Shown piece after piece: positions 1 through 6,023 of a stretch of DNA of 9,688 bases. A program made the translations under genes and the position numbers. The DNA is taken from assembly GCA_910585805.1 (NCBI GenBank), contig CAJUFB010000105.1, positions 1-9,688 of the forward strand, read 5' to 3'. Position 1 is the stretch's first letter. Each line of letters begins with the position of its first letter. The stretch is from an uncultured Acetatifactor sp. (GTDB lineage: Bacteria > Bacillota > Clostridia > Lachnospirales > Lachnospiraceae). The notes under the pieces are model-generated. The model saw only the letters and a list, made by a program, of their open reading frames with translations. It did no database searches and was not told the DNA's origin.

Positions 1-94
1 TTTATGCGGTGTTCAGGGCATTTTTTACTCAATCCCTTGCAAAACTCAGGTTATATACCATGGAAGCACTTTTTACAACCACAATTTTGAAAAA

Positions 95-243
95 CCGCCC
101 GGTGTTGGCGCACCGAACGGCTTTAGATATACCCCGGAGGGATACCACATTTGCAAAAATATTGTATCATCTCCGGGAACAGCCTGCAAGCGAAATTTTC
201 GCTGGCTGTTATTTTTATACACTTTTTTAAGGAGGATGATACC
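95..243 (+). promoter_or_regulatory. Structured 5' leader of the integrase gene
   Basis: The stretch before the integrase start is dense in inverted repeats. Hairpin 1 (95-120) has CGGTG at 100-104 pairing with CACCG at 111-115, closed by CCG/CGG. Hairpin 2 pairs CCCGGAG and GATAC (133-145) with GTATC and CTCCGGG (164-177). Hairpin 3 (178-210) is described separately. The 164-174 arm is also complementary to the ribosome-binding site at 231-242 (GATGATAC plus GGA, one bulged base), so it could pair upstream and leave translation open, or pair downstream and mask the Shine-Dalgarno. This is read from complementarity only. I find no convincing promoter in 1-94, and the leader may start outside the window. 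The repeats could instead be protein-binding sites for an excisionase or repressor. Confidence 0.45.
178..216 (+). terminator. Terminator-like hairpin in the integrase leader
   Basis: AACAGCC (178-184) pairs perfectly with GGCTGTT (204-210), and GCGAA (190-194) pairs with TTCGC (198-202) inside it around a 3-base loop. It is followed directly by ATTTTTA and, after a short gap, by TTTTTT at 223-228. This looks like a moderately strong intrinsic terminator placed before the Shine-Dalgarno of the integrase. It could end upstream transcription or act as an attenuator. Which of the two cannot be told from sequence. Confidence 0.5.
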
Positions 244-1239
244 ATGAAGATTGAAAAAAGAGCATCCGGAAGTTACCGGGTAAGGAAGATGTACAACGGC
301 CAGATGTATACTGTATCCTTTGACCACAAGCCCACCCAGAAAGAAGCTATGCAGGCCATGGCAGCCGAACTGAACAAAGTCCAGACAAAGCACGAAAGCA
401 TGACCTTCAGGGCTGCCGCAGAAAAGTATATAGCATCCAAGAAAAACATTCTGTCCCCCAGTACGATCAGGGGCTACGCAACCATCATGAAACAGATACC
501 TGACACTTTCCTGGCAAAAAATGTCTATGACATCACGGCTCTGGATGTACAGATGGAAATCAACCGTATGGCTGAGAAATGCAGCCCGAAGACTGTACGC
601 AACCACCATGGCTTCCTGTCGGCCGTTTTAGGCGCGTTTTACCCTGACCTCAAACTAACTACCACACTGCCCCAAAAAATCAAGAATGAGCCGTATATAC
701 CGTCTGACGAAGACATGAAAAAGATACTTGCGTACGCAAAAGGAACAGCATATGAGATTCCCATCATCCTGGCATGTTACGGTCTCCGCAGGTCGGAAAT
801 CTGTGCGCTTACGCTCGATGATCTGGACGAAGATGTAATCAGTGTTTCAAAAGCGCTTGTCCTGAATGAAAATAAAGAATGGGTTGTAAAAACCACAAAG
901 ACTACTGCCAGCACCAGGGAAATCGTCATTCCGATAGAAATTGCGGATAAAATCCGGGAACAGGGATACATATACAAGGGAGCTCCGGGCAAGATAACAG
1001 ACTTTCTCCTGGCAGCCCAAAAGAAACTTGGATTGCCTCACTTCTCCATCCACAAGCTCCGGCATTACTTCGCATCCAAAATGAGCGCCATGAACGTGCC
1101 TGAAGAAGATATCATGCGATTTGGTGGATGGGAAACGGATTACGTCATGAAAGGTGTATACCGTCACGCTATGGAAGACAAAAACAAGAAGGCTCAAAGG
1201 GAAGCAGCAGGGAAACTTGGAAATGCACTGTTCTCTTAG
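244..1239 (+). CDS. Tyrosine-type site-specific integrase of a mobile element
   Basis: Catalyses integration and excision of a prophage or integrative element by breaking and rejoining DNA through a phosphotyrosine link. The ATG at 244 is chosen because AAGGAGG lies 8 bases upstream; an earlier in-frame start at 151 would run through the leader hairpins. The 331-residue product has a basic N-terminal arm-binding segment (about 1-50), a SAM-like core-binding domain (about 53-135) and a catalytic domain (about 150-320). The catalytic set is visible: R182 in GLRRSEI, a beta-hairpin lysine around K216-K219, H270 and R273 in HKLRH, W296 in GGWE in place of the usual second histidine, and the nucleophile Y306 in VYRHAM. 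It is full length and looks intact. It converges on the tRNA-Thr, so it lies at the right end of its element. Whether that element is a phage or a conjugative element cannot be decided, because the rest is outside the window. Confidence 0.93.
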   Translation: MKIEKRASGSYRVRKMYNGQMYTVSFDHKPTQKEAMQAMAAELNKVQTKHESMTFRAAAEKYIASKKNILSPSTIRGYATIMKQIPDTFLAKNVYDITALDVQMEINRMAEKCSPKTVRNHHGFLSAVLGAFYPDLKLTTTLPQKIKNEPYIPSDEDMKKILAYAKGTAYEIPIILACYGLRRSEICALTLDDLDEDVISVSKALVLNENKEWVVKTTKTTASTREIVIPIEIADKIREQGYIYKGAPGKITDFLLAAQKKLGLPHFSIHKLRHYFASKMSAMNVPEEDIMRFGGWETDYVMKGVYRHAMEDKNKKAQREAAGKLGNALFS

Positions 1240-1246
1240 AAAAGCT

Positions 1247-1281
1247 GGGACAAATTCCGGGACAAATTTGGACAAAATTTA
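1247..1281 (+). repeat. Three tandem 12-bp GGGACAAATT-type repeats after the integrase
   Basis: GGGACAAATTCC (1247-1258), GGGACAAATTTG (1259-1270) and a degenerate GACAAAATTTAT (1271-1282) follow one another eight bases after the integrase stop. Short direct repeats beside the integrase, inside the attachment region, are typical of arm-type binding sites for the integrase N-terminal domain. That role is inferred from position and layout and not from a known consensus. Confidence 0.5.
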
Positions 1282-1321
1282 TAGTTTTATAGAGAATCCC
1301 GAAGTTGTAAAAACAAATGCT

Positions 1322-1377
1322 AAAAAAGCCGCAAACCCTTGATTTTACTGGAAAATCTTCGGATTTACGGCTTTTTC
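1322..1377. terminator. Bidirectional intrinsic terminator between integrase and tRNA-Thr
   Basis: AAAAAGCCG (1323-1331) pairs with CGGCTTTTT (1368-1376), continued inward by AAA/TTT and CC/GG pairs and by GATTTT (1341-1346) with AAAATC (1352-1357) around a 5-base loop. T-runs lie at the 3' side on both strands, so the same hairpin can end the integrase transcript on plus and the tRNA transcript on minus. The crossover site of the element probably lies in or near this hairpin or the tRNA 3' end. The right-hand element boundary is therefore between about 1282 and 1456. Confidence 0.75.
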
Positions 1378-1383
1378 TGTGAA

Positions 1384-1456
1384 AGCTTCTGACGGGACTC
1401 GAACCCGTGATCTATTGATTACGAATCAATCGCTCTACCAACTGAGCCACAGAAGC
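1384..1456 (-). tRNA. tRNA-Thr (anticodon CGU, reads ACG)
   Basis: Read on minus, all four arms form perfectly. The acceptor is GCTTCTG/CAGAAGC, the D stem GCTC/GAGC with loop AGTTGGTA, the anticodon stem ATTGA/TCAAT with loop TTCGTAA, the variable loop AGATC, and the T stem ACGGG/CCCGT with loop TTCGAGT. The anticodon at loop positions 34-36 is CGT. The base after the acceptor (1384) gives discriminator U, which fits threonine tRNAs of Gram-positive bacteria. CCA is not encoded and must be added after transcription. The 3' end faces the integrase, which makes this tRNA the likely integration target; the gene itself is complete. Confidence 0.97.
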
Positions 1457-1517
1457 GTTATCTGCACCAACACACTGCCGAAATATCAACAAACATGCCC
1501 CGATGCAACTGAAGTAT

Positions 1518-1546
1518 ATTATACAGGGTTTTAAAAATTTTTTCAA
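1518..1546 (-). promoter_or_regulatory. Sigma-A-type promoter of tRNA-Thr
   Basis: On minus, TTGAAA (1546-1541) and TATAAT (1523-1518) are separated by exactly 17 bases. The expected start near 1511 gives a leader of roughly 54 bases before the mature tRNA 5' end at 1456. The -10 box is a perfect consensus match and the -35 box differs at one or two positions. Upstream DNA is very AT-rich, as in strong stable-RNA promoters. Confidence 0.85.
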
Positions 1547-1569
1547 CTACTTTTTTTAAATTTTGCAAC

Positions 1570-1627
1570 ATTTTTATGCGATTTTTATAGCATTTTTATT
1601 CTGGCGATTTTTATGGCTGATTTTTAT
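1570..1627 (-). promoter_or_regulatory. Spaced A-tracts upstream of the tRNA-Thr promoter
   Basis: The octamer ATTTTTAT (ATAAAAAT on the transcribed-gene side) begins at 1570, 1581, 1592, 1607 and 1620, giving spacings of 11, 11, 15 and 13 bases. They lie 24-80 bases upstream of the -35 box. Such near-helical spacing of A-tracts usually bends DNA and can raise promoter strength, in the way an UP-element region does. The repeats are plain in the sequence; the bending role is inferred. Confidence 0.4.
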
Positions 1628-1738
1628 CTTCGGAAAACTTCTATTCTGGCTTCCGGTCCGGCCGCGCGGGTAAAAACTTTGGCACTGCCCCTTCGTCCAT
1701 CCCTTCCCGTGGGAGCATGACTGACACAAGTCACCCGA

Positions 1739-1777
1739 CAGCGGGCAGCTCCCTTTACAGGAGACAGCTGCCCGCTG
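1739..1777. repeat. Perfect 12-bp inverted repeat, hairpin-forming
   Basis: CAGCGGGCAGCT (1739-1750) and AGCTGCCCGCTG (1766-1777) are perfect inverse complements around a 15-base loop, with further CTCC/GGAG pairing possible inside. There is no T-run on either side, so it is not a standard intrinsic terminator. It is about 110 bases downstream of the prfB stop and could be an mRNA 3'-end stabiliser, a transcription-end signal or a protein-binding palindrome. Confidence 0.6.
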
Positions 1778-1887
1778 GAATGACTACAGTCCGGTTATCT
1801 GCTTTTTCAATCAGGCGGAACGCAGGAACCCTGCTGCACCTGACACCGCTGCGCTGAATCTTTCTCCGCGCAATACGCTAAGACGTT

Positions 1888-3013
1888 TCATTCTTCCGCA
1901 TGATTCTGTGACAGACTCATCCACTTCAGATACCCATTGATAAAGGGGTCCAGCGCTCCATCCAGAACAGCATCCGCATTTCCGGTTTCCACATCAGTCC
2001 GCAGATCCTTCACCAGCTTATAGGGCTGCAGCACATAAGACCGGATCTGGTTACCCCAGCCGATTTCCTTCACTTCCCCACGAATGTCGGAAAGCTTCTC
2101 CACATTTGCCTCCTGCTTCAGCAGATACAGCTTTGCCTTCAGCATCTGCATGGCCTTATCCTTATTCTGAAACTGGCTGCGCTCATTCTGACACTGCACC
2201 ACGGTTCCGGTAGGAATATGAGTGATACGGATGGCGGATGAAGTCTTATTGATGTGCTGACCGCCTGCGCCGCTGCTTCGATAGGTGTCGATGCGCAGAT
2301 CCTTCTCATCGATTTCCACATCCAGATCTTCCTCAATATCCGGCATTACGTCCAGGGACACAAAGGAAGTCTGCCTCTTGCCCTGGGCATTAAAAGGAGA
2401 AATCCGCACCAGTCTGTGGACTCCTTTCTCGGATTTCAGATAACCGTAGGCATTGGTTCCGTTGACCTGGAAAGTCACCGACTTAATGCCCGCCTCCTCT
2501 CCGTCCAGGAAATCCAGTACTTCCACTGTGAAGCCTTTACGCTCCGCCCATCTGGTGTACATCCGGTACAGCATGCTGCACCAGTCACAGCTCTCCGTGC
2601 CGCCTGCCCCGGCATTCAGCTTCAGTATGGCGTCATTCTTGTCATATTCGCCGGACAGGAGGGTGCTGAGGCGCAAAGACTCAAACTCACTGATAAATTC
2701 GTCCAGTTCCGCCCGTATATCCGGAATCAGTGAGGCATCGTCCTCCTCGTATCCCATCTCAATCAAAGTCAGGATATCCTCATACTGGCCTGAAAGCTTG
2801 TCACAGCCCTCCACAACGCTCTTTAGCGACTTCAATTCCTTCATTTTCTCATTGGAGCGCTCCGGTTCATCCCAGAATCCGGGGGCTTCCATCTCCCGCT
2901 CCAACTCTTCAATCCGTTTTGCCTTATCAGCCGGGTTAAAGTGAATCCCTCACTTCCGCTAATGGAGTTTCATATGACAGAATTTCTGTCTTCATCTGAT
3001 CTAATTCTACCAA
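1888..3013 (-). CDS. prfB: Peptide chain release factor 2 (RF2), made by +1 frameshift
   Basis: RF2 recognises UGA and UAA in the ribosomal A site and triggers peptide release. The start is TTG at 3013, with AAGGTGA at 3026-3020 placed 6 bases upstream and a TAA immediately before it. Twenty-five codons (MVELDQMK to EVRDSL) end at CTT TAA; a +1 slip skips T2938 and resumes at AAC, giving SLNPADKAKRIEELE and on to the stop at 1888. The product is 374 residues: N-terminal helical domain 1 (about 1-110), the SPF codon-reading motif at 205-207 and the catalytic GGQ at 250-252. These fall at the positions known for E. coli RF2, which strongly supports both the start and the frameshift. Residue 246 is serine. 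The gene lies downstream of secA, as in many Firmicutes. The in-frame stop is UAA instead of UGA. Confidence 0.95.
2935..2955 (-). promoter_or_regulatory. Programmed +1 frameshift site of prfB, with UAA stop and hairpin
   Basis: Read on minus the slippery region is CTT TAA C (2941-2935): leucine codon, in-frame stop, then C. The usual bacterial site is CTT TGA C. A purine-rich GAGGG (2951-2947), which could pair with 16S rRNA, lies 5 bases before CTT, whereas E. coli has AGGGGG 3 bases before it. AAGTGA (2955-2950) and TCACTT (2944-2939) form a perfect 6-bp stem with loop GGGAT, so the slippery CTT itself sits in the hairpin. RF2 shortage normally favours the slip. With UAA, RF1 could also terminate here, so feedback would be less specific to RF2. 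Confidence 0.85.
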
Positions 3014-3024
3014 TTAACGTCACC

Positions 3025-3315
3025 TTCTTTCTCTTTATTACAATTTATACTGGCGATCATAGAAACTTGCCGTGCATCCCGGCTCACGAGCAAAAGATGC
3101 CGGGGACATTGTGGCAAATTTCATCGCTCGTGAGTATAGAACGACCAGTTACCAATTTATTCTTTTGTTCCCGCCGAATTGCCCCGATTGTCTTATCGCA
3201 ACGAGTTTTACGTCCATTCTCATTTCCAGTCGTCCCTTCGGGCAATCCCCTGGATTATTCAAATGTGCCTGCCGTAGAGTCTCTCCTCACCTTTCTCGTG
3301 TGAATTCTTTCTCTT
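3025..3315. repeat. 11-bp direct repeat flanking the secA-prfB segment
   Basis: TTCTTTCTCTT is found at 3025-3035, overlapping the prfB Shine-Dalgarno region, and again at 3305-3315, just beyond the secA stop. An exact 11-mer in so short a gap is unlikely by chance, though both copies are pyrimidine-only and T-rich. It could be a target-site duplication left by insertion of the intervening 269 bp, or simply two purine-rich Shine-Dalgarno-like stretches on minus. I find no terminal inverted repeats next to the copies. Confidence 0.35.
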
Positions 3316-3333
3316 CGATAACAACCTTTAGCT
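3027..3333. other. secA-prfB intergenic region, possible inserted repeat or structured RNA
   Basis: This gap is much longer than expected for two genes often close together. It contains a perfect 9-bp inverted repeat, CTCACGAGC at 3083-3091 and GCTCGTGAG at 3126-3134, with inner pairings GATG/CATC and GCC/GGC. A second possible pairing is ATTGCCC (3179-3185) with GGGCAAT (3240-3246). The 11-mer TTCTTTCTCTT occurs at 3025-3035 and 3305-3315, flanking a 269-bp segment. Two tiny minus-strand frames lie inside, 24 codons at 3149-3223 and 28 codons at 3038-3124, in the same frame, but neither has a good ribosome-binding site. I see no clear terminator for secA and no clear T-box or riboswitch signature. 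The layout could be a small mobile repeat, a regulatory leader of prfB, or both. Confidence 0.5.
3083..3134. repeat. 9-bp perfect inverted repeat in the secA-prfB gap
   Basis: CTCACGAGC (3083-3091) and GCTCGTGAG (3126-3134) enclose 34 bases that can fold further through GATG (3095-3098) with CATC (3122-3125) and GCC with GGC. On minus the transcript between secA and prfB would carry this stem about 70 bases before the prfB start. No T-run follows, so it is not an obvious terminator. Confidence 0.6.
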
Positions 3334-5901
3334 TCAGGCTTTCCTTCCGCAGCACTGCTTATATTTCTTACCGCTTCCGCAGGGACAGGGATCATTGGGG
3401 TATACTTTATCATTACTTCTCTTGGCGGGTGCTTTCGCCACGGAATCATCCTTGTTGGTTCCCGTCACCTTGGCCACCTGCTCACGCTCTACCTTCTGCT
3501 CCACCCTGATGCGGAACAGCAGACGGACGGTCTCTTCCTTGATATTCTGGGTCATCTCGTCAAACATGGCATAGCCGCTCATCTTGTACTCCACCAGGGG
3601 GTCACGCTGGCCGTAAGCCTGAAGGCCGATGCCCTGACGGAGCTGCTCCATATCGTCGATGTGATCATTCCACTTTCTGTCAATGACCTTCAGCAGGATA
3701 ACGCGCTCTATCTCACGGATGGTCTCCGCATTGGGGAATTCCGCTTCCTTATTCTCGTAAAGCTTCACAGCCTCTTCCTTCAGCTGCTGTTTCAGGCTGT
3801 TCTTCTTCGGTTTCGCCACCCGCTCAGGCGTAACCGGCTGTAAGGGAACCGTAGGAAGCAGCAGGGTATTCAGCTCGTTGAAATTCCACTCGTCCACCTC
3901 GGCGTCATCGTTGATGCTGATATCCACACAATTCTCCGTAATATCAGTGATCATCTTGTAGATAAAGTCTCTCATGCTCTCGCCGTTCAAGACTCTGAGA
4001 CGCTCTTCATAGATGATCTCACGCTGCTCGCTCATGACCCGGTCGTACTCCAGCACGTTTTTACGGATGCCGAAGTTATTGTTCTCTATCTTCTTCTGAG
4101 CGGATTCTATGGCATTGGTGAGCATCTTGTGCTCGATTTCCTGCCCTTCCGGAACGCCCATGGCATTGAACATCTTGATCAGACGCTCGGAACCGAACAG
4201 TCTCATCAAATCATCCTCCAGCGAAATGTAGAACTTGGATTCGCCGGGATCTCCCTGACGTCCGGAACGTCCACGGAGCTGATTGTCGATACGCCTGGAC
4301 TCATGGCGCTCCGTGCCGATGATCTTCAGGCCTCCTGCCGCCCTGGATTCCTCGTCCAGCTTGATATCCGTACCGCGGCCCGCCATGTTGGTGGCGATGG
4401 TAACCGCGCCGTGAATACCGGCATCAGCCACAATCTCCGCCTCCATCTCATGGAATTTGGCGTTCAGTACTTTATGCCTGATCCCCTGCCTGGTCAGCAG
4501 CCTGCTCAGTTCCTCACTGGCTTCGATGGTGATAGTACCTACCAGTACCGGCTGTCCCTTTGCATGAGCCTCTTCCACCGCCGCTATGATAGCTTCCAGC
4601 TTCTCTTTCCTGGTCTTATATACCGCATCCTGATGGTCAATACGCTGTACAGGCACATTCGTAGGAATCTCCACCACGTCCATGCCGTAAATCTCCCGAA
4701 ACTCCTTTTCCTCCGTGAGGGCAGTACCGGTCATGCCGCATTTTTTCTCAAATAAATTAAAGAAATTCTGGAAAGTAATGGTAGCCAGAGTCTTGCTCTC
4801 TCTCTTTACCTTTACGTGCTCCTTCGCCTCAATCGCCTGATGGAGACCGTCGGAATAACGACGTCCGGGCATGATACGTCCTGTAAAACTGTCTACAATC
4901 ATCACCTGGTCATCCTTCACCACATAATCCTGGTCACGGAACATCAGATTATGGGCACGGAGCGCCAGGATGATATTATGCTGTATCTCCAGATTCTCGG
5001 CATCCGCAAAGTTCTGGATATGGAAGAAATCCTCCACCTTCTTCACGCCTGCCTCAGTCAGGTTGATGACCTTGTCCTTCTCATTGACGATAAAGTCTCC
5101 CGTCTCCTCCTGCACCACTCCCATGATGGCATCCATCTTGGTAAGCTCCTGCACATCCTCGCCCCGGTGCATCCGGCGCGCCAGCAGATCGCACATCTCA
5201 TAAAGGGCGGTGGACTTACCGCTCTGGCCGGAAATGATAAGCGGTGTCCTGGCTTCATCGATCAATACCGAGTCTACCTCGTCAATGATACAGAAATGCA
5301 TTCCCCGCAGAACCAGCTGTTCCTTGTAGATAACCATATTATCGCGCAGATAGTCAAATCCCAGTTCATTATTGGTCACATAAGTAATGTCGCACTGATA
5401 TGCCTTCTGGCGCTCCTCGGAAGTCATACTGTTCAGAACCACACCCACGGTGAGTCCCAGGAATTCGTGAATCTGTCCCATCCATTCCGCGTCACGCTTT
5501 GCCAGATAGTCATTGACCGTGACCACATGTACGCCTTTTCCTTCCAGAGCATTTAAATAAGACGGCAATGTAGCCACAAGCGTCTTGCCTTCACCGGTAC
5601 GCATCTCTGCGATACGTCCCTGATGCATAATGATGCCGCCGATGATCTGTACACGGAAGTGTTCCATGTTCAATACCCTTTTCGCAGCCTCACGCACCGT
5701 GGCATAAGCCTCTGGCAGCAGGTCATCCAAAGTCTCCCCCTCTGACAGCCTCTTTTTAAACTCAGCGGTTTTCCCCTTCAGTTCCTCATCGGACAGGGCC
5801 TGCATCTGAGAGCGCAGGCTTTCCACCTTATCTGCCAACGGAAGGATGCGCTTCACCTCCCGCTGACTGTGTGTACCAATTATCTTATCGATTATCTTCA
5901 C
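3334..5901 (-). CDS. secA: Preprotein translocase ATPase SecA
   Basis: SecA is the motor that pushes unfolded preproteins through the SecYEG membrane channel. The 855-residue product carries the full signature: Walker A GEGKT at 103-107 in nucleotide-binding domain 1, DEVD at 207-210 (Walker B), the preprotein cross-linking domain that follows it, MTGTALTEE at the start of nucleotide-binding domain 2, ATNMAGRGTDIKL, and the arginine-finger motif in RRIDNQLRGRSGRQGDPG. The helical scaffold and wing domains follow, then a charged linker and the zinc-binding tail CPCGSGKKYKQCC (839-851), which contacts SecB or the ribosome and phospholipid. The start is GTG at 5901, with AGAAAGG about 11 bases upstream, rather wide but matching the usual N-terminus MKIIDKIIG. 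It has its own promoter at 5948-5976. It is the housekeeping type in length and domains. prfB follows 320 bp downstream. Confidence 0.98.
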   Translation of the reverse strand: MKIIDKIIGTHSQREVKRILPLADKVESLRSQMQALSDEELKGKTAEFKKRLSEGETLDDLLPEAYATVREAAKRVLNMEHFRVQIIGGIIMHQGRIAEMRTGEGKTLVATLPSYLNALEGKGVHVVTVNDYLAKRDAEWMGQIHEFLGLTVGVVLNSMTSEERQKAYQCDITYVTNNELGFDYLRDNMVIYKEQLVLRGMHFCIIDEVDSVLIDEARTPLIISGQSGKSTALYEMCDLLARRMHRGEDVQELTKMDAIMGVVQEETGDFIVNEKDKVINLTEAGVKKVEDFFHIQNFADAENLEIQHNIILALRAHNLMFRDQDYVVKDDQVMIVDSFTGRIMPGRRYSDGLHQAIEAKEHVKVKRESKTLATITFQNFFNLFEKKCGMTGTALTEEKEFREIYGMDVVEIPTNVPVQRIDHQDAVYKTRKEKLEAIIAAVEEAHAKGQPVLVGTITIEASEELSRLLTRQGIRHKVLNAKFHEMEAEIVADAGIHGAVTIATNMAGRGTDIKLDEESRAAGGLKIIGTERHESRRIDNQLRGRSGRQGDPGESKFYISLEDDLMRLFGSERLIKMFNAMGVPEGQEIEHKMLTNAIESAQKKIENNNFGIRKNVLEYDRVMSEQREIIYEERLRVLNGESMRDFIYKMITDITENCVDISINDDAEVDEWNFNELNTLLLPTVPLQPVTPERVAKPKKNSLKQQLKEEAVKLYENKEAEFPNAETIREIERVILLKVIDRKWNDHIDDMEQLRQGIGLQAYGQRDPLVEYKMSGYAMFDEMTQNIKEETVRLLFRIRVEQKVEREQVAKVTGTNKDDSVAKAPAKRSNDKVYPNDPCPCGSGKKYKQCCGRKA

Positions 5902-5947
5902 GACTCTTCATACCTTTCTGTGGTCTGTCAATCAAAACCTAACCTGT

Positions 5948-5976
5948 ATTGTAACAGATTTGTCCGTAAGATTCAA
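5948..5976 (-). promoter_or_regulatory. Sigma-A-type promoter of secA
   Basis: On minus, TTGAAT (5976-5971) and TACAAT (5953-5948) are 17 bases apart. The expected start near 5941 leaves a leader of about 40 bases before the GTG at 5901. It lies in the 122-bp gap after the YfhO-type gene, for which I see no strong terminator, so some read-through into secA is possible. Confidence 0.7.
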
Positions 5977-6023
5977 CACTAACCATCAGCTTTTTATGCT
6001 TCTTCCGCTAAAAATATCTTTAT

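Larger units (their letters stand above)
1457..1887. other. Gene-free interval between tRNA-Thr and prfB
   Basis: No convincing open frame is present on either strand. The left part (1457-1546) is the tRNA leader and promoter. From 1561 to 1627 there are five copies of ATTTTTAT. From about 1640 the composition turns GC-rich and contains the perfect inverted repeat at 1739-1777. I see no intrinsic terminator with a U-run directly after the prfB stop, so prfB transcription may end at the 1739-1777 hairpin or by another mechanism. Confidence 0.6.

Noticed and set aside
2..247. Plus-strand frame open from the window edge to a TGA overlapping the integrase ATG, and a second open frame ending at 230
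   Set aside because: Both run through strong inverted repeats and the integrase ribosome-binding site, the first has no usable start in the window, and neither product resembles a known family. Two overlapping open frames here suggest chance. A gene starting left of the window cannot be fully excluded.
73..609. 178-codon minus-strand frame antisense to the leader and integrase
   Set aside because: It overlaps a clear integrase and the leader hairpins, and its product is not recognisable; treated as a shadow.
1888..2904. Starting prfB at the internal TTG (2904) as a 338-residue protein
   Set aside because: This loses the N-terminal helices, whereas the TTG at 3013 with a strong AAGGTGA and a +1 shift restores E. 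coli-like numbering of SPF and GGQ.
3038..3223. Two short minus-strand frames of 24 and 28 codons in the secA-prfB gap
   Set aside because: No convincing ribosome-binding sites and no recognisable product; kept only as a hint for a repeat element.
3027..3333. T-box or other known riboswitch upstream of prfB
   Set aside because: I see no T-box specifier or antiterminator sequence and no motif of a riboswitch class I know.
4129..5556. Long plus-strand frames (208 and 246 codons) within secA
   Set aside because: They are antisense to conserved SecA motifs and are explained by its codon use.
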